A stretch of DNA of 64,000 nucleotides from Myxococcales bacterium. Lineage in GTDB: Bacteria > Myxococcota_A > Polyangia > Polyangiales > Polyangiaceae. This document shows, one piece after another, positions 41,852 through 50,228 of the stretch. Below the pieces are notes generated by a model. The model worked only from the letters and a program-made list of their open reading frames with translations, did not search any database and was not told the origin of the DNA. Location of the stretch: positions 62,001-126,000 of the forward strand of contig JADKKK010000018.1 in the NCBI GenBank assembly GCA_016720545.1. The letters run 5' to 3'. Each line of letters opens with the position of its first letter. Within the stretch, counting starts at the first letter, position 1. The translations under genes were made by a program, and so were the position numbers.

Positions 41852-43861
41852 ATGACTCGACTGAGCAAAGTGTTGGTCGCCAACCGCGGTGAGATCGCGG
41901 CGCGCGTCATACGAACGTGCCGCAAGCTCGGCATCCGCACCGTGGCCGTCTACTCCGACGCCGATCGCGGCGCTCCGCACGTGCTGGCGGCCGACGAGGC
42001 CGTGCACCTCGGCGCCTCGCCGGCGCGCGAGTCGTACCTCGTGGCCGAGAAGCTCCTCGCCGCCGCGCGCGCCACCGGCGCCGACGCGGTGCACCCAGGC
42101 TACGGTTTTCTGTCGGAAAACGACCAGTTTTCAAGCGCTTGCGCCGAGGCGGGGATTGTCTTCGTGGGACCGCGCCCCGAGGCGGTGCGGCTCATGGGGA
42201 ACAAGCGGCAGGCCAAGCTGCGCATGCTCGCGGCGGGCGTCCCGTGCATCCCCGGGTACGAAGGCGCGGACCAGTCGGACGAGACGCTCGCGCAGGAAGC
42301 GCTCCGCATCGGGCTGCCCGTCATGGTGAAGGCCGCCGCGGGCGGGGGTGGGCGAGGCATGCGCCTCGTCACCGCACCCGAGGCGCTGGCGGAGGCGATC
42401 CGTTCCGCGCGCTCCGAGGCCGAGAACGCCTTCGGGAGCGGCGAGCTCATCCTCGAGAAGGCGGTCGTGAACGCGCGGCACGTGGAGATTCAGGTGTTCG
42501 CCGACTCGCACGGCAACGTCGTGCATCTCGGCGAGCGCGACTGCTCGGTGCAGCGTCGCCACCAGAAGATCATCGAAGAGTGCCCGTCGCCTGCCGTCAC
42601 CCCCGCGCTCCGCGAGGCGATGGGCGAGGTCGCGGTCGCCGCCGCCCGCGCGATCGACTACCTCGGCGCCGGCACGATCGAGTTCCTCCTCGCGCCGACC
42701 GGCGAGTTCTACTTCATGGAGATGAACACTCGGCTCCAGGTCGAGCACCCGGTCACCGAGCTCGTGACCGGGACCGACCTCGTCGCGTGGCAGCTCGCGG
42801 TCGCGGCGGGGGAGCCGCTCCCGAAGTCGCAGGCCGAGATCGACTGGCGAGGACACGCGATCGAGGTGCGCCTCTGCGCGGAGGACCCGGCGCGTGAGTT
42901 CATGCCCCAGACCGGGCGGATCGTGGCGCTCGAGCTCCCCGAAGGCGAGGGCGTCCGCGTCGACCACGGGCTCGCCGAGGGGCGCGACGTGAGCCCGTTC
43001 TACGACTCGATGGTGGGCAAGCTCATCGCGCACGGTGCCACGCGCGAAGAGGCGCGGTGCCGGCTCGTCGCGGCCCTCGAGCGGCTCGCCCTCCTCGGCG
43101 TCGTGACCAACAAGGAGCTGCTCCTCCACGGCCTGCGCCACCCCGCGTTCGCCTCGGGCGAGTACGACACCGGGTTCGTGCCCGCGCACCTCCCGAGCGC
43201 CACGCTCGCGGGCCTCGGCGCTCCGACCGCCCGGCAGGTCGCGGTGGCCGGCGCCGCGCTGTTCCACGCCGACGCCGACGCGCTGCGCCGCACCTCGGGG
43301 CTCCCGTCGGAGCTCGTCGGGTGGAGCAGCTCTCATGCGCCCAGCGTGCCCGTGAAGATCTCGTGCGGTGGCGAAGAGCGGGTCGTCGTGGTGCGCCCGA
43401 TCGGGCGCTCGAGCTACGAGGTCGAGCTCGGCGACCTCACGCTCACGCTCGAGGTCGAGGGCGAGGGCGAGGGCGGGCTCCGCGAGGGCGCGCGGCTCCT
43501 CCGCTTCACCGCCGGAGGGACGACCGCGACGGCGCGTGTCGCTCGCGATGGCGCGACGACGTGGATCGACTGGGGCGCGTCCGTGCACGCCTTCACCGAC
43601 GTCTCTCTCGCCCCGCGGCGCGCGGAAGGCCGCGCGACCGATGGTCGCGTCCTCGCGCCCATCGACGGGAAGGTCCTGCGGGTCGAGGTCGCGGTGGGCG
43701 ACGTGGTCAAGAAGGGCCAGCTCCTCGTGGTGCTCGAGGCCATGAAGATGGAGTTTCAGCTCGCGGCCGAGATCGACGGCACCGTGGCGACGCTCTCGGT
43801 CGCGCCCGGCGCGCAGGTGAGCGCGAGGCACCTCCTCGTCGAGGTAGCGCCGGCCGGCTGA
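41852..43861 (+). CDS. biotin carboxylase-BCCP (alpha) subunit of acyl-CoA carboxylase
   Basis: 669 aa. Residues 1-450 are an ATP-grasp biotin carboxylase: VLVANRGEIAARVIRTCRKL, HPGYGFLSEN, VMVKAAAGGGGRGMRLV (Gly-rich loop) and FYFMEMNTRLQVEHPVTELV. A linker follows, then a biotinyl domain at the C-terminus with the biotinylation motif EAMKMEF (Lys at about residue 632). It carboxylates its own biotin using bicarbonate and ATP and hands it to the beta subunit encoded just upstream. The RtcR gene starts 19 nt later but is functionally unrelated. Confidence 0.95.
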   Translation: MTRLSKVLVANRGEIAARVIRTCRKLGIRTVAVYSDADRGAPHVLAADEAVHLGASPARESYLVAEKLLAAARATGADAVHPGYGFLSENDQFSSACAEAGIVFVGPRPEAVRLMGNKRQAKLRMLAAGVPCIPGYEGADQSDETLAQEALRIGLPVMVKAAAGGGGRGMRLVTAPEALAEAIRSARSEAENAFGSGELILEKAVVNARHVEIQVFADSHGNVVHLGERDCSVQRRHQKIIEECPSPAVTPALREAMGEVAVAAARAIDYLGAGTIEFLLAPTGEFYFMEMNTRLQVEHPVTELVTGTDLVAWQLAVAAGEPLPKSQAEIDWRGHAIEVRLCAEDPAREFMPQTGRIVALELPEGEGVRVDHGLAEGRDVSPFYDSMVGKLIAHGATREEARCRLVAALERLALLGVVTNKELLLHGLRHPAFASGEYDTGFVPAHLPSATLAGLGAPTARQVAVAGAALFHADADALRRTSGLPSELVGWSSSHAPSVPVKISCGGEERVVVVRPIGRSSYEVELGDLTLTLEVEGEGEGGLREGARLLRFTAGGTTATARVARDGATTWIDWGASVHAFTDVSLAPRRAEGRATDGRVLAPIDGKVLRVEVAVGDVVKKGQLLVVLEAMKMEFQLAAEIDGTVATLSVAPGAQVSARHLLVEVAPAG

Positions 43862-43879
43862 CGGCGCGGCGCACCGTCC

Positions 43880-45547
43880 ATGGGGTCCTCGAGCTCGAAG
43901 CAGCCCGCGCCGTCGCAGCGCCGGAGGACCGTCGTGCTCGGGGTGGTGGGCCCCTCGCTCGACGCGGGGAAGGGGCCGGCGCGGTGGGAGCGGTGGCGCC
44001 CCACGGTGAGCCTCTGCATGCACGACGATCTCCTCGTGGACGAGCTCGTGCTTCTGCACGATCCGCGGCACACCTCGCTCGCCTACGCGCTCGGTCGCGA
44101 CGCCTCGCAGGTCTCACCCGAGACGCGCGTCACGCACCTGAGCTTTCCGCTCGCCGACGCGTGGGACTTCGAGGAGGTCTACGGGGCGCTCCACGACCTC
44201 GCCAAGGCGCACGCGGGCGCATGGGACCCCGACGAGTGCGACCTCCTCGTGCACATCACGACCGGCACCCACGTCGTCCAGATCTGCCTCTTCTTGTTGA
44301 CCGAGTCTCGGCATTTGCCCGGGCGCCTCGTGCAGACCTCGCCGCGGGTCGTCCGCGACCACGGCGAGGGCGAGAGCGTGCGAGGCAGCTACGGCATCAT
44401 CGACCTCGACCTGGCGCGATACGATCGCATCGCGAGCCGCGTGCGCGACGAGCGCGAGGTCGGGCAGGCTCTGCTGAAGGACGGCATCCCCACGCGGAAC
44501 GCCTCGTACAACGAGATCGTCTCGCGCGTGGAGGAGGTCGCCGTTCGCTCGCGCGCGCCGATGCTCTTCCTCGGCCCCACGGGCTCCGGCAAGAGCGCCC
44601 TCGCGCGCCGGGTGTTCGCGCTGAAGAAGGCGCGGCAGGGGCTCGTTGGGCGCTTCGTCGAGGTGAACTGCGCCACGGTCCGTGGGGACGCGGCGATGAG
44701 CGCCCTCTTCGGGCACGCCAAGGGGGCCTTCACGGGCGCCGTGTCCGAGCGCGAGGGGCACCTCGCCCGCGCCGACGGTGGCGTGCTCTTCCTCGACGAG
44801 ATCTACGAGCTTGGCCCGGACGAGCAGGCGATGCTCCTCCGCGCGATCGAAGACAAGACCTTCACGCCGATGGGATCCGATCGCGAAAAGCGTAGTGATT
44901 TCCAGCTATTGTGCGGAACAAATCGCGATCTCTTCGCCGCCGCGAGGGAGGGGCGGTTCCGCGAGGACCTGCTCGCGCGCGTCCACCTGTGGACCTTCCG
45001 ACTGCCCTCGCTCCGCGAGCGCCTCGAGGACCTCGCGCCCAACGTCGAGCACCAGACCGAGCGGGTGGCCCGCGCGCTAGGGACGCGGCTCACGTGGGCG
45101 CGGGAGGCGAGGGAGGCCTACTTGGCGTTCGCGCACTCGGCGGCAGCGACGTGGCCCGGCAACTTCCGCGATCTGGACGCGAGCATCACGCGGCTTGGGA
45201 CGCTGGCGCCGGGCGGCCGGATCACGGAGGCGCTCGTTCGCGAGGAGGTGGCGCGGCTCCGGCAGGCCTTCGGCGGCGCGGCCGCGGTGCCCGCCGGCGG
45301 GGAAGCCACGCTGATCGAGCGCGTCTTGGGGGCGGTCGCGCTCGATCGTTTCGACCGCGCGCAGCTCGAGGACGTCCTGCGGGTCTGCGCCGAGGCGCGC
45401 TCGCTGAGCGAGGCGGGGCGGGCGCTCTTCGCGGAGTCTCGAGCGCGGAAGGGCACCGCGAACGACGCCGATCGGCTGCGCAAGTACCTCGCTCGGCACG
45501 GGCTCGAGCTCGCCGACGTGCGCGCGCGGCTTGCCCGCGCCGAGTAG
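43880..45547 (+). CDS. rtcR: RtcR, sigma54-dependent regulator of RNA repair, CARF-domain type
   Basis: 555 aa. Residues ~15-185 match the RtcR N-terminal CARF-like domain: VVLGVVGPSLDAGKGPARWE, RWRPTVSLCMHDDLLVDELV, HITTGTHVVQICLFLLTESR, GSYGIIDLDLARYDRI. The AAA+ region carries Walker A GPTGSGKS, the sigma54-contact motif HAKGAFTGAVSERE and Walker B GVLFLDEIYELGP, then RFREDLLARVHLW. RtcR normally activates rtcBA (RNA ligase and cyclase) in response to damaged RNA ends. Neither rtcB nor rtcA is in the window, so it acts at a distance or on other targets. ATG 43880 is 18 nt after the carboxylase stop. Confidence 0.92.
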   Translation: MGSSSSKQPAPSQRRRTVVLGVVGPSLDAGKGPARWERWRPTVSLCMHDDLLVDELVLLHDPRHTSLAYALGRDASQVSPETRVTHLSFPLADAWDFEEVYGALHDLAKAHAGAWDPDECDLLVHITTGTHVVQICLFLLTESRHLPGRLVQTSPRVVRDHGEGESVRGSYGIIDLDLARYDRIASRVRDEREVGQALLKDGIPTRNASYNEIVSRVEEVAVRSRAPMLFLGPTGSGKSALARRVFALKKARQGLVGRFVEVNCATVRGDAAMSALFGHAKGAFTGAVSEREGHLARADGGVLFLDEIYELGPDEQAMLLRAIEDKTFTPMGSDREKRSDFQLLCGTNRDLFAAAREGRFREDLLARVHLWTFRLPSLRERLEDLAPNVEHQTERVARALGTRLTWAREAREAYLAFAHSAAATWPGNFRDLDASITRLGTLAPGGRITEALVREEVARLRQAFGGAAAVPAGGEATLIERVLGAVALDRFDRAQLEDVLRVCAEARSLSEAGRALFAESRARKGTANDADRLRKYLARHGLELADVRARLARAE

Positions 45548-45548
45548 A

Positions 45549-46742
45549 TCAGGAGGAGCTCGGGTCCTTGAGCTCGGCTGGGTCGCGCGAGCGCGGCGCC
45601 GCGGCCGGCGGCGCGCCTAGCCCAACCGAGGTCGGCGCGGGCGTCACGGTGCTCGCCCACATGCGGAGCCTCATGGTGGTGGGGAGCGGCGTGCCGTCGG
45701 GGAGGTGCTGCTCGCTCGGCGCGTCGTGAGACGCGGGCGCGAGCAGGTGAGCCCACCTTCGATAGCGCGTCCCCTCGAGGGTGACCTTGAGCACCATGAC
45801 GATCGGGACCGCCAGGATCGCCCCCGCGGGCCCCCACAGCCACCCCCAGAACAGCAGCGAGACGAGCACGGCGAACGAGGAGAGCCCGAGCGTCCGCCCG
45901 AGCAGCCGGGGCTCGACCACGTTGCCCACGATGAAGTTGCTCGTGGACATGGTGATCGCGACGCCGATGGCGGCGCCCGGGCCGCTGTCGAGGAAGGCGG
46001 CCGCGACCGCGGGGATCGTCGCGATGACCGCGCCCACGTTCGGCACGAAGTGAAGCAAGAAGAGGAGCACCGCGAGCAGCAGCGCGAGGCGCACGTCGAC
46101 GACCTTGAGCACGAGGTAGGCGATGAGCGCGACGAGTAGGCTCGTGAAGCTCTTCACGAGCAGGTAGGTCTGCACTTTGCGGACGATCTCGTCCACGCGG
46201 GAGAAGCCGAACTCCGGGTCGTCGGTCACCTTGCGGAGCTTGCCGCCGAGGTCGAGCACCTCGGAGAGCCCGAAGAACACGACGAGCATGATGATGAAGA
46301 AGTCGGACACCACCCCCGCCGCGCGCTGGAGCACGCCGGTGGCCATGCCTACCCAGTCGGGGCCCTTCGGTCCCGCGACCGAAATCGTGACGTGGTGTGC
46401 GCTGAGCCAGGCGCGCGCCTTCCCCGCGAGCAGGTCCCCTTGGTGCGAATAGTGGGGCCACTCGTCGTTGAGCTGGGTGCTCGCGAGCCCGAGCGCGACC
46501 GTGCCCGCGGAGATGACGGCGAGGGTCGCGAGGCCGCCGATGAGCACCGCGAGCGTGGGAGGTACGCGCTTCTGGACGAGAAAGGTAGAGAGCGGCGACA
46601 CCACCGTGACGAGGATCGCGGCGAGCGTGAGCGGCACGAAGAACGGCGCCGCGAACTTGAGGGCGGCGACCACGACGCAAAAGGCCGCGATGTCGCGGAG
46701 CGAGACCCCTCGCCGATCGTCGGACCCGAAGCCCACACCCAC
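45549..46742 (-). CDS. AI-2E/PerM family permease
   Basis: 397 aa with about eight membrane segments (FCVVVAALKFAAPFFVPLTL, AVLIGGLATLAVISAGTVAL, DFFIIMLVVFFGL, SLLVALIAYLVLKVVDVRLA, LLLAVLLFLLHFVPNVGAVI, FAVLVSLLFWGWLWGPAGAI). The HFVPNVGAVIATIPA and GNVVEPRLLGRTLGLSSF blocks are the family signature. Members export or release small molecules; AI-2 is one proposed substrate but most are unassigned. A soluble Pro/Ala tail of about 60 residues ends the protein. Convergent with rtcR (1 nt apart) and divergent from rlmN. Confidence 0.88.
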   Translation of the reverse strand: MGVGFGSDDRRGVSLRDIAAFCVVVAALKFAAPFFVPLTLAAILVTVVSPLSTFLVQKRVPPTLAVLIGGLATLAVISAGTVALGLASTQLNDEWPHYSHQGDLLAGKARAWLSAHHVTISVAGPKGPDWVGMATGVLQRAAGVVSDFFIIMLVVFFGLSEVLDLGGKLRKVTDDPEFGFSRVDEIVRKVQTYLLVKSFTSLLVALIAYLVLKVVDVRLALLLAVLLFLLHFVPNVGAVIATIPAVAAAFLDSGPGAAIGVAITMSTSNFIVGNVVEPRLLGRTLGLSSFAVLVSLLFWGWLWGPAGAILAVPIVMVLKVTLEGTRYRRWAHLLAPASHDAPSEQHLPDGTPLPTTMRLRMWASTVTPAPTSVGLGAPPAAAPRSRDPAELKDPSSS

Positions 46743-46821
46743 ACACTACACCGGTTGGCGCGCGCGCCCACACGAGGCGCTTGGAAATCCGCGCCGCTGG
46801 ACGGCGTATAGGGCCCCCGAC

Positions 46822-46827
46822 TACGCT
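46822..46827 (+). promoter_or_regulatory. candidate -10 hexamer TACGCT for rlmN
   Basis: TACGCT is 7 nt before the GTG start of rlmN at 46835, with TATAGG 10 nt further upstream (46806). Same short-leader pattern as elsewhere in the window. No -35 is clear. Confidence 0.28.
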
Positions 46828-46834
46828 CCGTGAC

Positions 46835-48052
46835 GTGAAGAGCGACGCCGCGCCCCCGCCTTTGGCCCGCCTCCCCGACGAGTGGAGCGCGGAGGCGGTG
46901 CGGCTCGGGGGGAGAACGTTCCACGGCAAGCAGATCTTCCGCTGGGTCATGGCGCGCGGCGTGGCGGAGCCCTCGGGCATGACCGACCTGCCGCGCCCCC
47001 TCCGCGAGGCCCTCGCGGCGAGCGGGGTGGGGCCGGTGCTCACGGTGCTCCCGGGCATGCGCGCCGCCGACCGCACCCGCAAGCTCCTCGTGCGCCTCGC
47101 CGACGGCGCCACCGTGGAGACCGTGCTCATCCCGGGGGTGAGCGGCGTCCGGCGCCTCGGGCAGGGGGTCCAAGACGAGTGGCTCGAGGACGCCGACGCG
47201 GCGTCGGTCGACGACTCGGAGGACGACGAGGTGGAGGAAGCCGAGCGCACGAACGACCGCGGCGCTGGCGACGCGAAGGTGCAGCCGCTGCGGGTCACCC
47301 AGTGCATCAGCACGCAGGTGGGGTGCGCGATGGGCTGTGTCTTCTGCGCGAGCGGCGTCGCCGGGCTGAAGCGGCACCTCGGGGCCGACGAGATCGTCGC
47401 GCAGGTGCTCGCGGGGCGCGCGCTCCTCGACGACGACGAGCAGCTCCGGAACGTGGTCTACATGGGCATGGGCGAGCCGCTCCACAACTACGAAGCGACC
47501 GCGCGCTCATTGCGGCTCCTCACGCACCCCGACGGCGTCGGCCTCTCCTCGCGTCGCGTGACGGTGAGCACGAGCGGCCTCGTGCCCGAGATCGCCCGCC
47601 TGGGGCAGGACTTCGGCGGCCAAATCGGCCTCGCGATCTCGCTCCACGCGGCGGACGACGAGACCCGCGGCCGCCTCATGCCCATCAACAAGAAGTACCC
47701 GCTGAAGGCGCTCATGGAGGGCCTCCGCGCATACCCGCTGCCGCGCCGGCGCCGCATCACCATCGAGTACACGCTCGTGGCGGGCCGCAACGACGGCGTC
47801 GCGGAGGCGCGCAAGCTCGCGACGCTGCTGCGCGGTCTCCCGGTGAAGATCAACCTCATCCCGATGAACCCCATCGAGGCCTCGGCGCTGGGGCCGCCTG
47901 GCGCGGCAGGCACGCTCGACTTCCAGCGCGTGCTCGTGGACGCGGGCTACTCGTGCTTCATCCGGCGGCGCCGGGGTGACGACGTCGCGGCGGCGTGCGG
48001 TCAGCTCGCGCTCCTCGGCGCCAAGCCCAAGGTGCGCGTGAACCGGGGATGA
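46835..48052 (+). CDS. rlmN: RlmN-type 23S rRNA/tRNA adenine C2 methyltransferase with acidic insertion
   Basis: 405 aa. Radical SAM signature CAMGCVFC (CX3CX2C), resolving Cys in VTQCISTQVGC, GMGEPLHNYEATARSL, and the C-terminal methyl-carrier Cys in DDVAAACGQL. It adds a methyl at C2 of A2503 of 23S rRNA and A37 of some tRNAs. Compared with E. coli RlmN there is an extra ~35-residue Asp/Glu-rich stretch (VDDSEDDEVEEAER) just before the CX3CX2C region, which is unusual. GTG 46835 is the best start; the in-frame extension to 46781 precedes typical family N-termini. Its stop overlaps the next gene (ATGA), starting a four-gene coupled run. Confidence 0.92.
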   Translation: MKSDAAPPPLARLPDEWSAEAVRLGGRTFHGKQIFRWVMARGVAEPSGMTDLPRPLREALAASGVGPVLTVLPGMRAADRTRKLLVRLADGATVETVLIPGVSGVRRLGQGVQDEWLEDADAASVDDSEDDEVEEAERTNDRGAGDAKVQPLRVTQCISTQVGCAMGCVFCASGVAGLKRHLGADEIVAQVLAGRALLDDDEQLRNVVYMGMGEPLHNYEATARSLRLLTHPDGVGLSSRRVTVSTSGLVPEIARLGQDFGGQIGLAISLHAADDETRGRLMPINKKYPLKALMEGLRAYPLPRRRRITIEYTLVAGRNDGVAEARKLATLLRGLPVKINLIPMNPIEASALGPPGAAGTLDFQRVLVDAGYSCFIRRRRGDDVAAACGQLALLGAKPKVRVNRG

Positions 48053-48690
48053 GCGGCACTGCGACGTCGTCGACGCGCGCGTGCCTGGCCCGCGGGGCGC
48101 GCGGCGCGGGGCTCCTCTGGGCGGCCTCCCTCGCGACGGCGCCGTCCGCCGCGTACGGTGAGCCGTCGCGCGAGCTCGCCGCGCTCGCCGACAAGCCGGG
48201 CTACATGCAGCTCCAGGCGCGCGCGCTCGTCGGCGCGGGCCTCCGCTTCAACAACCCCTACCGCCTCGCGACGCCGCTCGGCAGCACGGCGGAGTCGGTC
48301 TCGCGCGCGCCGTTCTACCTCGACGTCGGCGCCGCGGGGCTGCTCGGCTCCCCGAGGGGATTCCAGCATGGGGTCGACCTGGGGCTCGCGACCTCGCTCG
48401 AGGGGGTGGCTCAGTCGGTGTTCACGCCTTCGTACGTGCTCTATCGCCGCTGGCACGCGCTCGCGGGGGCCGCGCGCGTCGGCACGCCCATCGTGCTCGG
48501 CCCCGACGTCACGTGGGGCCTCGAGCTCGCGATGTCGGTGACGTACTTCGTGCGAGGTGCGCTGGGCGTGCGCGCCGAGATCGTCGGCGACGTCTTCTAC
48601 GGCGCGGGCACGGTCGAGCGCCGCGTCCCCGCGTACCCCATGCTCTCCGGCGCGCTGGGGCTCGTGTTCGCCTACGAGGTGTTGCCGTGA
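48049..48690 (+). CDS. secreted/outer-membrane protein, coupled to rlmN
   Basis: 213 aa. Signal peptide (GLLWAASLATAPSAAYG) followed by beta-strand-like segments: YMQLQARALVGAGLRFNNPY, APFYLDVGAAGLLGSPRGFQ, HGVDLGLATSLEGVAQSVFT, TWGLELAMSVTYFVRGALGV. Gly/Leu/Tyr-rich strands with alternating hydrophobic residues suggest a small outer-membrane barrel. The start ATG overlaps the rlmN stop, the stop overlaps the next gene's GTG, so translation is coupled on both sides. No family recognised. Confidence 0.72.
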   Translation: MSGTATSSTRACLARGARGAGLLWAASLATAPSAAYGEPSRELAALADKPGYMQLQARALVGAGLRFNNPYRLATPLGSTAESVSRAPFYLDVGAAGLLGSPRGFQHGVDLGLATSLEGVAQSVFTPSYVLYRRWHALAGAARVGTPIVLGPDVTWGLELAMSVTYFVRGALGVRAEIVGDVFYGAGTVERRVPAYPMLSGALGLVFAYEVLP

Positions 48691-49142
48691 GCCGGGGCAC
48701 GCCGCCAGGCGCGCGCCCAGCGGTGGCCCCTCGCGGGTTGGCCGTGCTCGCGGTCGCCGTCCTCGGCATCCTCTCGCTCGCCCCCACTCCTGGCGATGTG
48801 GGGGGGTGTGGGCGCGCTCCGGAGCTCCTCGACGAGCGCGCCTACGCGAACGCGCGCAAGCTCACAGACTGTCAGCGGTGCGCCGAGTGCGGGCTCACGA
48901 GCGAGCGCTGCGCGCGAGCGTGCCGCGCCGACGTGGCCCCGGAGAGCGCCTTCCCGCCGGGGTGCCAGCCGCTCGTGCGGGACGGCGAGGTGTGCGTCCG
49001 CGCCCTCCGCGTCGCTTCGTGCGCGAGCTACGCCGTGTACCTCTCGGACGCGGCCCCGGCGGTCCCCACCGAGTGCGAGTTCTGCCGCGCGGAGGTCTCG
49101 GCGCCGTCGGGGCCGCTGCTCGGGTCGGAGGCAGGGCCGTGA
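48687..49142 (+). CDS. Cys-rich secreted protein of unknown function
   Basis: 151 aa. One N-terminal hydrophobic segment (LAVLAVAVLGILSLAPTPGD) followed by a Cys-rich region with 11-12 cysteines: TDCQRCAECGLTSERCARAC, PPGCQPL, EVCVRALRVASCASY, ECEFCRAE. C-x2-C pairs repeat, which could bind a metal or form disulfides. GTG 48687 overlaps the previous stop (GTGA). It is not closely similar to the five lipoproteins at 52-55 kb; the Cys spacings differ. Confidence 0.68.
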   Translation: MSRGTPPGARPAVAPRGLAVLAVAVLGILSLAPTPGDVGGCGRAPELLDERAYANARKLTDCQRCAECGLTSERCARACRADVAPESAFPPGCQPLVRDGEVCVRALRVASCASYAVYLSDAAPAVPTECEFCRAEVSAPSGPLLGSEAGP

Positions 49143-50155
49143 CGCGTCTCCGTCGCCGGCTCGCTCGTGACGCCACCGTCGCGCTCGTCGCCGCCGCATC
49201 GGCCGTAGCGGCCATGGGCTGCGCGGGCGCGCGCGCCTTCGTGGCATCGCCCGCCGACTACGAAGACTACCGCGCGGTGCGGCTCGCGGCGCACGAGGGC
49301 ACGCGGCTCGGCCGCGCGCGGGCCTATCTCCAGCGGCACCCGCGCGGAGCCTACGCGGCCGAAGTGCAGAGCCTGTACGCTTCGGAGGAGCCGGCGTACT
49401 TCGAGCGCGTCAAGAGCACGCCCGACGGCGCGCGCGACTACCTCGCGAGCTTGCCAGGCGGCCCCCATGCGCTCGCCGCGAGCGCCATCCTCCGCGAGGA
49501 CTACGAGCGTAAGGACGACATCGCCCTCGCTCGCGAGCTGCGCGACGGTCGCTCGGCGGAGGCCCGCTTCCAGCGAGCCCTGGAGGGCAGGAAGGCCGCC
49601 GCCGCCGCCGTGTACGACGCGCTGGCCGCCGCGCTCGACCCGGCGCTGCTCGGCTCCGAGGCCTCGGCGCCGCCCGCCTCGTTCGTCGCGGCCGCCCGGG
49701 GTGCCGTGCCGACCCTCTCGGGCCTCCCGCTCGAGGTGGAGCGAGACCTCTTCTTCACCCTCCCGGGCCGGGTCGAGCGCCCTGATCGCGTCCTCACGCT
49801 CACGTTCACCCGGACCGTCCGCGGCGGGCGCGTGACGGAGGCGCGGGTCGAGGCCGAGGACCTCTTCGTGCACTGGCGCGAAGCCGACACCGCCGAGGCG
49901 CTCGACCCCACCGTCGGGCGCGATCGCGCGCTCGGGCTCGCCCACGCGCGAGAGCGTCTCGCGGGAGCCCTCGAGGCTCGGTTTCCCGCGGCGTCGTGCG
50001 GCGCGGGCGGCGGGCCGGCCGACACGAGGGACATCCTCGTGGTGCTCTTCCGGCAGTGCGGTGGCGCGAGGGTCGACGTGACCGCTGGCCGCCAGCATGG
50101 CGTCGCGGACGTCGTGCACGTGCGGCTGGCCGACGCCGCCGTCACGGCTCCCTGA
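49139..50155 (+). CDS. lipoprotein of unknown function
   Basis: 338 aa. GTG 49139 (overlapping the previous stop) begins a signal peptide with lipobox AAMGC. The first ~130 mature residues are helical (ARAYLQRHPRGAYAAEVQSL, LREDYERKDDIALARELRD), TPR-like. The second half is beta-rich (RVERPDRVLTLTFTRTVRGG, DILVVLFRQCGGARVDVTAG) and carries two Cys that may pair. It ends the rlmN-led coupled run; lgt follows after 73 nt. No known family is recognised. The role is presumably in the periplasm or outer membrane. Confidence 0.7.
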   Translation: MTRLRRRLARDATVALVAAASAVAAMGCAGARAFVASPADYEDYRAVRLAAHEGTRLGRARAYLQRHPRGAYAAEVQSLYASEEPAYFERVKSTPDGARDYLASLPGGPHALAASAILREDYERKDDIALARELRDGRSAEARFQRALEGRKAAAAAVYDALAAALDPALLGSEASAPPASFVAAARGAVPTLSGLPLEVERDLFFTLPGRVERPDRVLTLTFTRTVRGGRVTEARVEAEDLFVHWREADTAEALDPTVGRDRALGLAHARERLAGALEARFPAASCGAGGGPADTRDILVVLFRQCGGARVDVTAGRQHGVADVVHVRLADAAVTAP

Positions 50156-50187
50156 CCGTCAACTCCTGCGCCTCGGGACGCCTACGT

Positions 50188-50218
50188 TTGCCGCAGCCGC
50201 GCGCGCCGGTGCTAAGGT
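50188..50218 (+). promoter_or_regulatory. candidate promoter TTGCCG-N19-TAAGGT for lgt
   Basis: TTGCCG (50188-50193) and TAAGGT (50213-50218) are separated by 19 nt; the ATG of lgt is 10 nt downstream of the -10. No Shine-Dalgarno fits in this short interval. Confidence 0.35.
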
Positions 50219-50228
50219 CCGCGGGCGC

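Noticed and set aside
43861..43900. sigma54 promoter driving rtcR or a neighbour
   Set aside because: No TGGC-N8-TGC type element seen in the surrounding spacers.
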